The notes: generated by a model from the sequence alone, not told the origin. Counted from the stretch's first letter, positions 1 through 8,460 are shown. The stretch: DNA of 64,000 nt from Brachionus manjavacas (GCA_019054805.1 JAHQIY010000036.1:353499-417498), one strand, 5' to 3'. Translations and numbers: made by a program.

Positions 1-654
1 ATTGCGGATTTTTTTAGTAGCCGATTCATGTACAATTAGATGCTATCTTACCAAAATTCTCGACAAATTTAAAAGATATTCGTTTTTTGATATCCATCTT
101 TTCTCGACATTTCAGCAGCTCACTTTCAATTCTGATACGAAGCTCGGTTTCTTTTTTGAGCTCTCCTGGGGAATCATCACTCTCCTAAGTGTTTGTTGCT
201 GCTACTTGATTGATGCTGGTGCTTGATTTTTTTAATTTGTACGCCTTCCTCTGAGAGGTCGCTTTCGTTAACCCAATTTTATATTTTGATGCCACAGGAA
301 ATGTGATGCCTAATTCAGAAACCAGGGTTAAACTTTGTATTATTCATTATTGGCTCATGATGAAATTACGAAATCATTTATTTCTATTGCGGATTTTTTT
401 AGTAGCCGATTCATGTACAATTAGATGCTATCTTACCAAAATTCTCGACAAATTTAAAAGATATTCGTTTTTTGATATCCATCTTTTCTCGACATTTCAG
501 CAGCTCACTTTCAATTCTGATACGAAGCTCGGTTTCTTTTTTGAGCTCTCCTGGGGAATCATCACTCTCCTAAGTGTTTGTTGCTGCTACTTGATTGATG
601 CTGGTGCTTGATTTTTTAATTTGTACGCCTTCCTCTGAGAGGTCGCTTTCGTTG
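1..654. repeat. 385-bp tandem duplication of a chimeric transposon fragment
   Basis: Positions 1-269 and 386-654 are nearly identical, differing by one T in a T-run and at the 3' edge. The repeat unit is 385 bp and the left copy is cut by the window start. Each unit is a chimera. Its first part (1-88 and 270-473) matches the transposase segment at 2,875-3,068. The rest (89-269 and 474-654) belongs to a minus-strand gene continuing to 974. The two copies keep a 10-bp stretch (CCGATTCATG) that is absent from the homologous segment at about 3,010. Confidence 0.9.
270..473 (+). pseudogene. Fragment of DDE transposase around the first catalytic Asp
   Basis: This segment matches 2,875-3,068 of the larger transposase pseudogene downstream. 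It encodes the stretch with the motif FDATGNVM, the likely first acidic residue of the DDE catalytic triad, and then shifts frame before the YYSLLAHD stretch. Homology stops abruptly after CGTTTTTT at about 473, where unrelated sequence begins. A second copy of its 3' part is at 1-88. It cannot encode a transposase; it is a rearranged remnant. Assignment rests on nucleotide identity to the downstream copy. Confidence 0.7.
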
Positions 655-974
655 ACCTCTCAGAGGAAGAGATTATTTCGCCATACCTTATTTCACGTCC
701 AGCAAATTTTTTGTTGAAAAGAAATCTTGCAATGCTGTCTTTTGTTAAAATTTTGAAAACGGACAAAACCAACAAAAGTGCCCCTTTCTACGTATTCGTC
801 TTCGGAAAGGATGTAGGCTATGTGCACATGTTCCACACGCCCTAAGTTCTCTTGAAGACCACTTGTTTTCACCATCATGTCCAAGAATTCTGCAAACTCT
901 TCCTGAATGATCGCGTGATTTGAATCAAAACGAGAAATCTACGAGATGTATAAGTCCTATAATTCGTTCGACAT
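474..974 (-). pseudogene. Decayed unknown protein, probable transposon accessory gene
   Basis: Reading down the minus strand from an ATG at 972-974, a protein-like sequence is interrupted by two early TAG codons. It then runs open through the motifs EEFAEFLDMMVKTSG, RVEHVHIAYILSEDEY and GTFVGFVRF, shifts frame near 735-750, and continues through TKDSIARFLFNKKFAGREIR to about 590. Further out the frame carries an acidic, coiled-coil-like tail (KKETELRIRIESELL) after another stop. I do not recognise the family. The HVHIAYIL segment vaguely recalls the HxH motif of rolling-circle replication proteins, but nothing else supports that. Its 3' part is the piece fused to the transposase fragment in the tandem duplication. 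Composition and position suggest a passenger gene of a DNA transposon, now inactive. Confidence 0.45.
632..666. repeat. Perfect 13-bp inverted repeat at duplication junction
   Basis: CCTCTGAGAGGTC (632-644) and GACCTCTCAGAGG (654-666) are perfect inverted copies with a 9-bp loop. In the left unit of the 385-bp duplication the first arm is present, but the sequence switches to the transposase fragment inside the loop, at about 269-270. The hairpin therefore marks the rearrangement breakpoint. Confidence 0.85.
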
Positions 975-2080
975 GATTGCTTTTTAAGTGCCACTACAGA
1001 TCTAGGAAAATTAATTCTGAAAGTTTGGTACTGAGGAAGATGCTGAAATTCTGAAACTAAAATGAGTTTGATTTTGAATTTTGATGAAAGAACATTGAGA
1101 AATTTTTTTTTTTTTTTTTTTTTTTTAGTAATGCGATTTTTAGGGTTTTGTTTAAAAACAGGACCCTGTGTGTAACCCAAACCCTGTATAAACTATTTTA
1201 AATATTATAAAATATCTTTTTATTTCTAACAACCTCAATTTTAATAAACATCAATTTTTATATTAAAAAAATATTATATTTTCAAGTTTAAAAATAATTT
1301 GTACAAAACACTTTAAAACACCCTGAAACACCCTATCAAGTATCCTTTTGAAACATCCTTTTGATTCTGATAGAGGACAAAAAGTTCTACTTGGCAAATT
1401 ATTTTCAAAAGGTTTGGACGTGTGAAAACCCTATAAAAACCGATAAAACAGGATTTTTCAAAACACCCTGAATATTTCTTTTTCTGGGGTCAAGAAATAC
1501 GATTTTGAGGTCGGTTTAACAAAATTAACTAAAAATCATGATTTAGCCAATCAGGCCCTCAAGAGTCCACTATAAGATTATTGAATTTTGACTTGGATAT
1601 TTTAATGTTGATTCTAGGGTAACTTTTTGTAATATAATATGAAATTAAATTATCAAATAAAAAGCGTTTTTCAACAGTTATTCATTGAATAACTGAAATT
1701 CTTCTCATCTAGCCTTTGGGATTTTTACTTATATTTGCCTAAATGCGGCTGCTTCTAGGTTCTGTTGCTTTTGAATACTATTAGCTTTGTGTTTCAGAGC
1801 GATATTTTGTATTACGGGGAACTCTAAAACTAAATTATTTCTTGGCAACAATGTCGTTTGAGACATTTTTTTTTTCGAACTCTCTTTTTTTGTATTTTGC
1901 GAGTCATATTCTTGTTTTATTTTTTCACATTCAAGACCATATTTAAAATAAAATTTTAAACGATTTTTAAGGACTTGTTTTTTTTGCTTTTAGGCTTTTA
2001 TGCAAATCTAATTAGGTAGTCGACATTGTTATCATTTTTTTCCTACCACATCAAAATATTTAGTTGATCTGAAGTTAAAA
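975..2080. other. AT-rich stretch without a recognisable gene
   Basis: There is no coding sequence I can support. The stretch contains an uninterrupted run of 24 T at 1,103-1,126 and short degenerate repeats of the type ACACCCTG at about 1,318-1,335 and 1,463-1,472. Open frames here are short and low-complexity. Confidence 0.6.
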
Positions 2081-2233
2081 TATTTAAATTGCGGACCAAG
2101 AAGACCTGGAAATCATTTTGAAAAAATTGTTGCAATATATTTTGGTAAAAAATGTTACAATTCTCAATTTGTGTTGTATGGAAAATGGAATGAAATCGAA
2201 ACGGGTTTCATGATTCTGCTTTATCACTCTTAA
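2081..2233 (+). pseudogene. Possible N-terminal remnant of the transposase gene
   Basis: The plus strand is open for about 50 codons (motifs CGPRRPGNHFEKIV and VLYGKWNEIETGF) up to a TAA at 2,231-2,233. It lies just upstream of the transposase pseudogene but in a different frame. The residue composition looks protein-like rather than random, so it may be the start of the same gene separated by a frameshift. No domain is recognised. Confidence 0.3.
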
Positions 2234-2258
2234 ACTCAAAAGACCAAACAAAGATTTT

Positions 2259-4132
2259 TTGGATACCAATATGAATTTTATGATCAGATTTGATTTAATG
2301 GAATGGCAGAAAATCTTAGAATTCAAATCAAAATGCTCTCGTCCAAAGCTACTTGTCGGAGCTTCAAGATATTTTCTCGACAAGTTCAAAGAAAAAAACA
2401 TTAACTGTGAATCAAAATTTATCTCGAATTACTTCACTACTTCTCAAAAAGGTAAACCTTTTTGGTCAGGAAAGTTGAAATGCTCCTATTGTGATTGCAA
2501 GCTTGAAACAATAATTCAAAATAAAGAAAACTCAGATGGTGTTTTTGTTGATGTTTCATGGAATCGCAAAACTTGTGACGAAAAATTAACCTCTAAAAGT
2601 GTAAGAATTTCTGGAGCGAATTCAATCATAGGTATCAGCTGAACAATGAATTTAGGGTTGATAGCGATGCTTCGAAACTAATTTTTGATTTTATTATTGA
2701 ACAGCCAAAAAAAAAAGGAATTCAAGGTTTTGTGCATGTTATTCAATCTGATCCATTTGCTTTCTTACTATTGTCTGAAATTCAACTAAGTTTCTGAATC
2801 ATTTTTAGAAAATTTTGAGATTTTAATTTTAATCACTTTAAAAGTTAAAAATATGGACTTTAATTCAAGAAAAAAACCCAATTTTATATTTTGATGCCAC
2901 AGGAAATGTGATGCCTAATTCAGAAACCAGGGTTAAACTTTGTATTATTCATTATTGGCTCATGATGAAATTACGAAATCATTTATTTCTATTGCGGATT
3001 TTTTTAGTAGTACAATTAGATGCTATCTTACCAAAATTCTCGTAAAATTTAAAAGATATTCGTTTTTTAAACATCTAGCAATAATTTTCACCGATTTTTC
3101 TTGGGCTAATATTAACGCTTTAATGAGTACATTTAACGAATTTAATTTATCACACTATTTAGAAATAAGCTTTAAGATTATTGTTAAAAAAGAGCCTCTT
3201 TATAAAAGTCCGTTAAAAGCAATTTTTTACATTTGCTCTACTCATATGTTAAAAAACATTATCGATGAGACTGAACGTTTAATCAAATTTCAAAGTGATC
3301 AATCCAAAAACAAAATTAAAAAAGTATTCATTTTCGCGTTCTCACTTTTACAAAATTCAAAAAGTTTAGATGAGTTTTGTGAAATATTATTAATTGTAAA
3401 AGCAATTTTTGTCGACGAAATTTTGACTCTATTGTCCAAAAAATCTGCAAAAGCTTAAATTTCATCTAATTAAACGTAAAATCGATTATCATGCTGATTT
3501 TTTAAAAACAGTAAAAATGAGTAATAATGTTAGTGATCCAATATTTCATTTTAATGATGAGACAAAAACTCAAAATAAAACATCATCACCATTCACGCAT
3601 TATTTCGAAGATCTTGTTTCAAAAAATGTCGAAGAATACGAAAACGATCGTGACGATTGTGATTCAAATATCTACTTTAACAATAGTCAATGGTTAGTTA
3701 TCAAAAACAGACTCCATCTAACTCCTCTCTGGTCTGGGATTATTTTTTCAGAATTTGATTTTGACTTCTCACGACGATCAAATAATATGATAGAATCATG
3801 GTTAAAGTATTTTAAAAACCACATCTTAAACGTTAATAATCATGTCAGAAGCCAAAGGATACTATTTACAAGTGAAGTTGCTGCTCCATTATACAATTAT
3901 TTAAAGTTTAAATAAAAAGAATTTTATGAAAATCGATTCAACTTTTTCTATCAAAATGAAAATAAAAAATTTAGCGTGAACGAAGCTCTAAAAGAGCATT
4001 GGGGATTTAAAAAGCCATATAAGAAAAATGAAGCAAATTTTCATGAGCCGACAGACTTATCAATCATTCAAACTGATCTGGAGATAAATCGAATTTTTTA
4101 TGAAAACGTAAATTTTGAAAGCAAAATGGAAG
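2259..4132 (+). pseudogene. DDE-type transposase pseudogene (KDZ/MULE-like)
   Basis: In order it shows a zinc-binding-looking stretch (GKPFWSGKLKCSYC, 2,440-2,500), the segment GFVHVIQSDPFAFLLLSEIQ (about 2,730-2,790) and FDATGNVM (about 2,890), the likely first catalytic Asp. Then come TDFSWANINALMSTFN (3,090-3,140; second Asp), ICSTHMLKN (C..H motif, about 3,235) and TPLWSGI followed by SRRSNNMIESWLKYFK (3,720-3,830), which carries a candidate catalytic Glu. This order is that of cut-and-paste transposases with a C..H insertion between the second Asp and the Glu. I cannot separate the KDZ group from an unnamed MULE relative by eye. Frameshifts lie near 2,935 and 3,450 and a stop at 3,913-3,915 is followed by in-frame protein-like sequence to 4,132, so it is dead. 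The 3' end splices in frame into an Ulp1-like domain. Confidence 0.7.
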
Positions 4133-4182
4133 GTAGTATCTTAGCAAAAATATTTTTCTCAAATTTAATTTTTTTTTAAAAG
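4133..4182 (+). other. 50-bp GT...AG intron
   Basis: The sequence starts GTAGTATC and ends TTTTAAAAG after a T-rich run. Removing it joins the upstream frame (codon split after one base) to the downstream frame as GTT, giving continuous reading from the transposase tail into the Ulp1 region. The phase match is the main evidence. Confidence 0.65.
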
Positions 4183-4985
4183 TTGAATCAGAATTAGAAT
4201 CTAAAGAAGAAAGAGATACGAAAAATTCAGAAAGCGAACTATTTGAAATAGATGATGATAAATTCGAAACAATGTATTCCAAATCCGTCGATTGTTCAAA
4301 TTTTTTTTATTATTGTATTGATAAGTATCGCATTTTAAACAAATCCGTAAATGAATTACTTACCAACTACTGGTTAGGATGTGATGTTAGTAAAATTATG
4401 AAATTTCAAAGGCAAATTTTATCTCTGTCCATTTATAGGTTGTTAAATGTTTTGCTTATTGTTTGTTTAAAAAGCTTAAAATTAATGTTGAAATAATTGA
4501 TTCATTTGATATAACTAAATATATAGAAAAAGGAAAACTTCCAATGAAAAAATTATTCAACTTTTTATTTATTTTAAGTTATAATTGAAAAATATGATCC
4601 AGTATACGTTCGAAAAAAGTGAATATGTAATAGGATTAATTAATGAGAACGGAAACCATTGGACTTGCCTGATAATAGATTTAACAAAAGATGAAGTTAT
4701 TTAAATCGATCCATTAGGTGAAACAGAAGAAAAGTCTAATAAGGTTTTAGAAAGCTGGATGTAAGCTTTAAAAAAATCATTAAAAATTTAAAATTTTAAA
4801 ATTTTTTAAACATAAAAAAGGAAACTTATCATTGAAAAAGAAAAAAAAATCGTAAATGGAAGTTAAGAAAAATTGAACATTCGATTCAAATGGATGGACA
4901 CAACTTTGGAGTGTTTGTTTGTATGTTTTTGGAGCGATTTTTTGTAAAAAAAAGTAAAAATTCAATTTCAATGAAAAATTTTTGA
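4183..4985 (+). pseudogene. Ulp1-like cysteine protease pseudogene, catalytic Cys lost
   Basis: Ulp1/SENP (C48) proteases cleave SUMO-like proteins; domesticated and transposon-borne copies are common in eukaryotic DNA transposons. An acidic linker (4,183-4,270) leads to VNELLTNYWLG (about 4,340-4,380), resembling the N-terminal WL motif of the family. The His motif NGNHWTCLIID follows (His codon 4,657-4,659), then IDPLGE with the Asp at 4,708-4,710. The C-terminal motif IQMDGHNFGVFVC has the oxyanion-hole Gln at 4,887-4,889. The family has Gln-x-(n)-DCGVFVC here; this copy has TTT (Phe) at 4,905-4,907 where the nucleophilic Cys is expected. A TAA at 4,702-4,704 sits directly before the Asp motif, and frames shift near 4,437 and 4,600. 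It is inactive. The gap 4,761-4,820 looks like another short intron. Confidence 0.7.
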
Positions 4986-5002
4986 TTAAGTACAGATTGT
5001 GA

Positions 5003-5173
5003 ATGAATTATGAATTCAAAAATATGAGTTCTAATAACATTTGTTCAATCTGTAGTTTTACAATCGACCCTCAAGAAAATATTTCAAAATTCAATTGTTC
5101 ACACAAATATCATTTTAGATGTGTTGAATTAATTTCAGGAATTTCATTTAATAATTGTCCTCAATGCTTTTAA
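5003..5173 (+). CDS. Small RING-H2 finger (56 aa), intact
   Basis: RING-H2 domains bind two zinc ions and usually recruit E2 ubiquitin-conjugating enzymes. This 56-residue frame from the ATG at 5,003 (an alternative in-frame ATG is at 5,024) has the spacing C-x2-C-x14-C-x-H-x2-H-x2-C-x11-C-x2-C, with ligands at residues 14, 17, 32, 34, 37, 40, 52 and 55. It ends CPQCF-stop. All eight ligands are present. It follows the dead Ulp1 domain by under 100 bp in a different frame, and an AATAAA polyadenylation-like signal lies at 5,195-5,200, so it was probably the C-terminal exon of a transposase-Ulp1-RING protein. A possible 42-bp intron (4,954-4,995) does not restore frame. As a free-standing gene it is doubtful. 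Confidence 0.5.
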   Translation: MNYEFKNMSSNNICSICSFTIDPQENISKFNCSHKYHFRCVELISGISFNNCPQCF

Positions 5174-5194
5174 CATTGAAATATTTGTTTTAAA

Positions 5195-5200
5195 AATAAA
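5195..5200 (+). promoter_or_regulatory. AATAAA polyadenylation-like signal
   Basis: This hexamer lies 22 bp after the RING stop codon. An equivalent AATAAA lies at 5,680-5,685 directly after the stop of the second RING remnant. In sequence this AT-rich the hexamer is expected often, so only the repeated placement supports it. Confidence 0.35.
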
Positions 5201-5331
5201 CATTTTAAAAATTAAATTCCTTTCAAAAAATTTGGTGTCTTGATCAACACCTTTGTATATAAAAATATAAACAGATAAATTTTTGATAAAATACTGCTTT
5301 CGACATACTTCCAGTATTCTTTTTTAAAAGA

Positions 5332-5678
5332 AAATTTTCTAACGATGAATCAATATATAATAGAAATTGGAAAAAAGCAAAATGTGATCATTCACTTCAA
5401 ACTGATCCTAATAATTGTGGGGTATTTGTGAGCTTCTTTCTAAAATGTCTTGTAGAAGGAAAACCGCTTTTTTTCAAGATATTAAATTGTTCACATCAAA
5501 AATTGCGTTCAGAAATGATTCGAATCTTTAGAAAAATTCAAGTGAAAATTTCTGTTCGAAATTTGGTTCGGAAATTAAAACATTTAAAGATAATGTGAAA
5601 GATGATTGCTTTCATAAATTTCACAAAACATCTATTGAAAATTATGAATTTGATCAGTCATGTCCAATTTGTTTTTAA
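5332..5678 (+). pseudogene. Second, diverged Ulp1-RING remnant
   Basis: The first part reads NRNWKKAKCDHSLQTDPNNCGVFVSFFLKC, the C-terminal catalytic block of an Ulp1 protease (split here: NRNWKKAKCDHS, then LQTDPNNCGVFV); the nucleophile Cys codon is intact at 5,416-5,418. A frameshift near 5,480 leads into a RING-like tail ending DQSCPICF-stop at 5,676-5,678. Aligned to the intact RING at 5,003-5,173, spacing is preserved (14 residues between the second and third ligands), but the second ligand is Phe and the sixth is Ser. The His/Asp half of the protease is missing. It repeats the Ulp1-then-RING order of the module immediately upstream, though the protein sequences have diverged strongly. 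A polypyrimidine/AG-like boundary at 5,329-5,330 may be a splice acceptor. Confidence 0.6.
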
Positions 5679-6122
5679 AAATAAATTTTATCTAAATAAT
5701 GACCACGTTTGCAACAAGGAAATTTACTCTTTTTAAAATAAAAATATTTTAGAAAAAATATTTGATGATTTGGCTATCCAGCGTGTGTGCTCACTTAGAC
5801 AGCTAATTAGAACCTAATACAGCAAAACCAAAATTCTTATATACCTTTTTATCTACAAAGTCTTTAGCTTGGTTAGAAACTAATATATATAAATAAATCT
5901 TTAATTTCCCTAAATAAAAATTTTAAATTTCTAAATTTAATTTAAAAATAAAATAAAATTTTAAATTGTTATTTAGAAAATATTTTAAATTCTAATGGTT
6001 CAGATGCTTCATTCATAGAGACATTTGTGGTCTGTTTTTTTAAATTTATGTTTATTAAAAATTTTAACAATTTTATCTTAAGAATAAATCTTTTGAACTT
6101 GTTGAGAATATTTCAAATGTAA
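5679..6122. other. AT-rich spacer, no gene seen
   Basis: There is only short A/T-rich sequence between the Ulp1-RING remnant and the coiled-coil pseudogene. A less AT-biased patch at 5,775-5,830 may be an element edge, but no terminal inverted repeat could be matched to it. Confidence 0.5.
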
Positions 6123-6185
6123 TTTCCAATTTTTTTTGAAAATGTCTTTGAAAATGTTGCTGAAATGCCAGATGATCAAAAAACT

Positions 6186-6232
6186 GTGAGTTTTTTTCAG
6201 GATTTGATAAAAAATATTTTAAATTTATTTAG
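6186..6232 (+). other. 47-bp candidate intron (coiled-coil gene)
   Basis: The donor is GTGAGTTT, a good consensus donor, and the acceptor is TTTATTTAG. The flanking frames do not join cleanly, so either the gene is damaged here or the acceptor differs. Confidence 0.4.
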
Positions 6233-6351
6233 CTTGACGAATTTTCCAATCGTCAACTTCTCTTTTAAACGGAAGCTTTGTTGAAAATCAAAATGCTTCA
6301 CACATGAATCATTATAATGATGAAATGGAAGTAGAGATTGAAAACTTGCGA

Positions 6352-6399
6352 GTATTTAAATTGAATTTCATCTCGGATAAAAACTAATCTTCTTAAAAG
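6352..6399 (+). other. 48-bp phase-0 intron (coiled-coil gene)
   Basis: The intron starts GTATTTAA and ends CTTAAAAG. Splicing joins codon CGA to GCA and keeps a Glu/Lys-rich frame open on both sides, while reading through the intron meets a TAA at 6,385. Confidence 0.55.
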
Positions 6400-6784
6400 G
6401 CAGCATTAAGATCAAAGACTGACCAATGGAAACAATTTTATACTGAATGTATTTTAAATGAGGAAATCCTACAAAGTGAAAATGAAGCGATAAAAGGAAA
6501 CCTAAGGCAAATGTACGAAAAACTAAATAGACAGACCTTAAATATTAAAAATAAAATTAAAAAATTTAATTTTAGGAATGAAATGGAGAGAAAAGAAAGA
6601 GAAAGACAAGATAATGTAATACAGTCTTTTAAAAGAGAATGTTGAGAAGTTGATTCAAGAAAATGAATTGCTTAGAGAAAAAACAGCCAGGTCATGTCCT
6701 CTTATTAATGAATGTAAAGGCAAAGGAAATATTAGAAGAGGATTATCCTCACACTTTGTGATCAAAAATTGTCCGTATAAAAAG

Positions 6785-6837
6785 GTTTAATTTATTGATT
6801 TTTGTTAAATTTTTTTTAATCCAAAAATTTTTTAAAG
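6785..6837 (+). other. 53-bp phase-0 intron (coiled-coil gene)
   Basis: The intron starts GTTTAATT and ends TTTTTTAAAG. It separates the exon ending just after the C2HC finger (KNCPYKK) from the terminal coiled-coil exon. Both sides are in phase 0. Confidence 0.6.
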
Positions 6838-7077
6838 AAAAGTGAAGATAATGAAAAATTAAAAGAAGAAAATCAAAGACTAATTCAAGAACATTTAAAG
6901 TTAGAAGAAAGTTTAAAATTAAAAATTGAATCAAGCGAAATGAGATATGAAAAAGAAAAAGAAGAAAAAGAAATAATTGAACAGGAATTAATTCAGAAGA
7001 GCAAAATATTGAATGATTAATTTTAACTAAAATAAAAAGAAAAATATTAATTTTAATAAAAGGAAATATGAAATGAT

Positions 7078-8208
7078 CAAAAAATATTCTGAAACCGATT
7101 CAGAAAATTCAGAAATATTAGACCAGCTTTCAAAGTTATTGGGAGACGCTTTTTTAAGTGTCTCAAAAGCTGAAACAACATCTTCTACGGGAACAAAAGC
7201 CAAACAAGCTTACATTTTAGTATACAATTTAGTTTGATTATCTTTTTTAATGTCTTTATAGGCTGTTGCAAGATCATATTCTTGAACGTGTCTCCAAATT
7301 GACTTTTTGAGATGAAAAAAACAGCCACATGTTCCTGTATCAGAAATAACTTCATCGACAGCATTGATAATACTCAATTCAAAGTCAGTTGAAATAGACG
7401 AAGGCATGTTTTTAAGTTTTTCTTTTAAAACTGTAAAGAACTTAATATAAGTTTCTTGTTGCTTATTTACAAACAACCCATACACAAGTGGTAAATTTTT
7501 ACCGTTTTTGATCACATGAACAGTGAATAGTTGTTTGAATAAGATAGGAGCTGCTTCAAACGTACCATCGCATAACCAATTGCGATATTCGCTAAGTAAC
7601 TGCAATTTTTTTTCTGTTGCAAATATAAGCATACGGTCACTGTTATCTATTTTGCTATCAAAACTATCATACAACAAAAACTTTTCATTTTTGGCACTTA
7701 AAGTAAAATTTTCATGTAATTCAAAGTTCATGTCTGATGGCATTTCATAATTTTCATATGGATCAACGCGTGATATACGACATAATTGTCTAGTTGCGTT
7801 GTAATTAGGCAAATTAGCTGCTACTTCTTCGCTGACGTCTTTTTGGCATTCAAGTATTATTTTCCTTGCTGTTGAATCTGGTTGACTGCAAGCCATTTCC
7901 CTTATTTTTGCTTTAACCGGTTTGACTTCTGTTTTTATAGTCGCACAATGTTCATGCTCTTGGATTACAGTGATAGGTTTGTAATAACCGATAGGAAACA
8001 CAGCCCCAGTACAAATAGGAAATTTAGTATTGTTACAACGCCAAGTTATTTTACCATCTTTAGCTTCATAACTAGTCTTATATTCATACAAATTGTCGTC
8101 TATTAACAACCAACTTGGCGTTCCATCTTTTTTGTTTCTTGAAGATTTTATTTATTTCAATTTTTCTTTTACATTAAGGGTATCAAACAAATTTGATAAA
8201 TTTTCCAT
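7078..8208 (-). pseudogene. FLYWCH-MULE transposase pseudogene, two nonsense codons
   Basis: MULE transposases are Mutator-like cut-and-paste DDE recombinases, in animals often with an N-terminal FLYWCH zinc finger that binds DNA. From the ATG at 8,206-8,208, codons 28-88 carry the FLYWCH pattern: hydrophobic LLIDDNLYEYK, then TWRCNN, a Cys, and HEH. The MULE core follows, with CDGTF (Asp at codon 214), a KQLFTVHV segment, STDFE (Asp at codon 275) and CFFHLKKSIWRHV. A TAA at codon 19 (8,152-8,154) and another at codon 333 (7,210-7,212) interrupt an otherwise continuous frame; beyond the second the same frame resumes with ACLAFVPVEDVVSAFETLKK, a typical post-core segment. Family-like sequence ends near 7,078, so the C-terminus is missing. 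No frameshift is visible in 377 codons, so inactivation is recent or the stops are read through. Repeats at 8,260-8,393 lie upstream of the 5' end. Confidence 0.85.
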
Positions 8209-8259
8209 GACTAATTAATCTAATTGAAAGAAAAAAAAAATAGCATAAAAAAAGAATTC

Positions 8260-8393
8260 AAGTCGAAATTAATTTTGTCGAAATATAACACGTCGAATTA
8301 TTATTATGTCTAATTAAGTCATGTCGAATTTTTGCATGTCGAATTAATTAATGTCCAAAAATTACTTGTCGAAATTATCTTGTCGAAATTATG
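8260..8393. repeat. Degenerate TGTCGAAATT array, candidate MULE subterminal repeats
   Basis: About ten units of the form [T/A/C]GTCGAAATT or GTCGAATTA recur every 10-16 bp, starting near 8,262, 8,277, 8,292, 8,308, 8,323, 8,338, 8,353, 8,368 and 8,381. The array sits 50-185 bp upstream of the MULE start codon and ends next to ATGCAGACCCC. Mutator-like elements often have long terminal regions rich in short repeats, so this may be the 5' end of the element. No partner is visible on the other side of the gene. Confidence 0.55.
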
Positions 8394-8407
8394 CAGACCC
8401 CTTATTA

Positions 8408-8460
8408 CTTTTAAATATTAAATAATATCTTGATTTTTTAGTGCCGAACTTAGAGCCAAG
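8408..8460 (+). repeat. Inverted relic of coiled-coil gene intron/exon boundary
   Basis: This 53-bp stretch (intron end ATCTTGATTTTTTAG followed by exon start TGCCGAACTTAGAGCCA) is nearly identical to the minus-strand splice acceptor region at about 11,125-11,180. A shorter echo, GTGCCGAACTTAGAG, is at 8,629-8,643, with GAGTTAGTGAATTT after it resembling the exon end at about 11,500. It is a dispersed fragment in opposite orientation. Confidence 0.7.

Larger units (their letters stand above)
6123..7020 (+). pseudogene. Coiled-coil protein with a MYT1-type C2HC finger
   Basis: The gene is Glu/Lys-rich and heptad-like across its length. Near 6,700-6,775 is a zinc-finger motif, CPLINECKGKGN, then SSHFVIKNCP, with spacing C-x5-C-x12-H-x5-C. 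This matches the MYT1/NZF-type C2HC finger (usually C-x4-C-x12-H-x5-C, with the conserved G-x-G) except for one extra residue. The last exon (6,838-7,020) encodes a further coiled coil and ends at TAA 7,018-7,020. Three short GT...AG introns fit (6,186-6,232; 6,352-6,399; 6,785-6,837); the second and third keep phase. The frame fails between exons 1 and 2, and a frameshift lies near 6,625-6,640, so the present copy is probably broken. C2HC fingers of this type bind DNA; here it may be a transposon passenger, which is inference. Confidence 0.5.

Noticed and set aside
875..1180. 101-codon minus-strand open frame
   Set aside because: It includes the 24-T run as poly-Lys and overlaps the more convincing decayed frame from 974; it looks spurious.
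1318..1480. ACACCCTG-like repeats as a telomeric tract
   Set aside because: Only a few scattered copies with irregular spacing; not a telomere repeat array.
2084..2401. 105-codon minus-strand open frame
   Set aside because: It lies antisense to the transposase remnant, whose plus-strand motifs are recognisable; a shadow frame.
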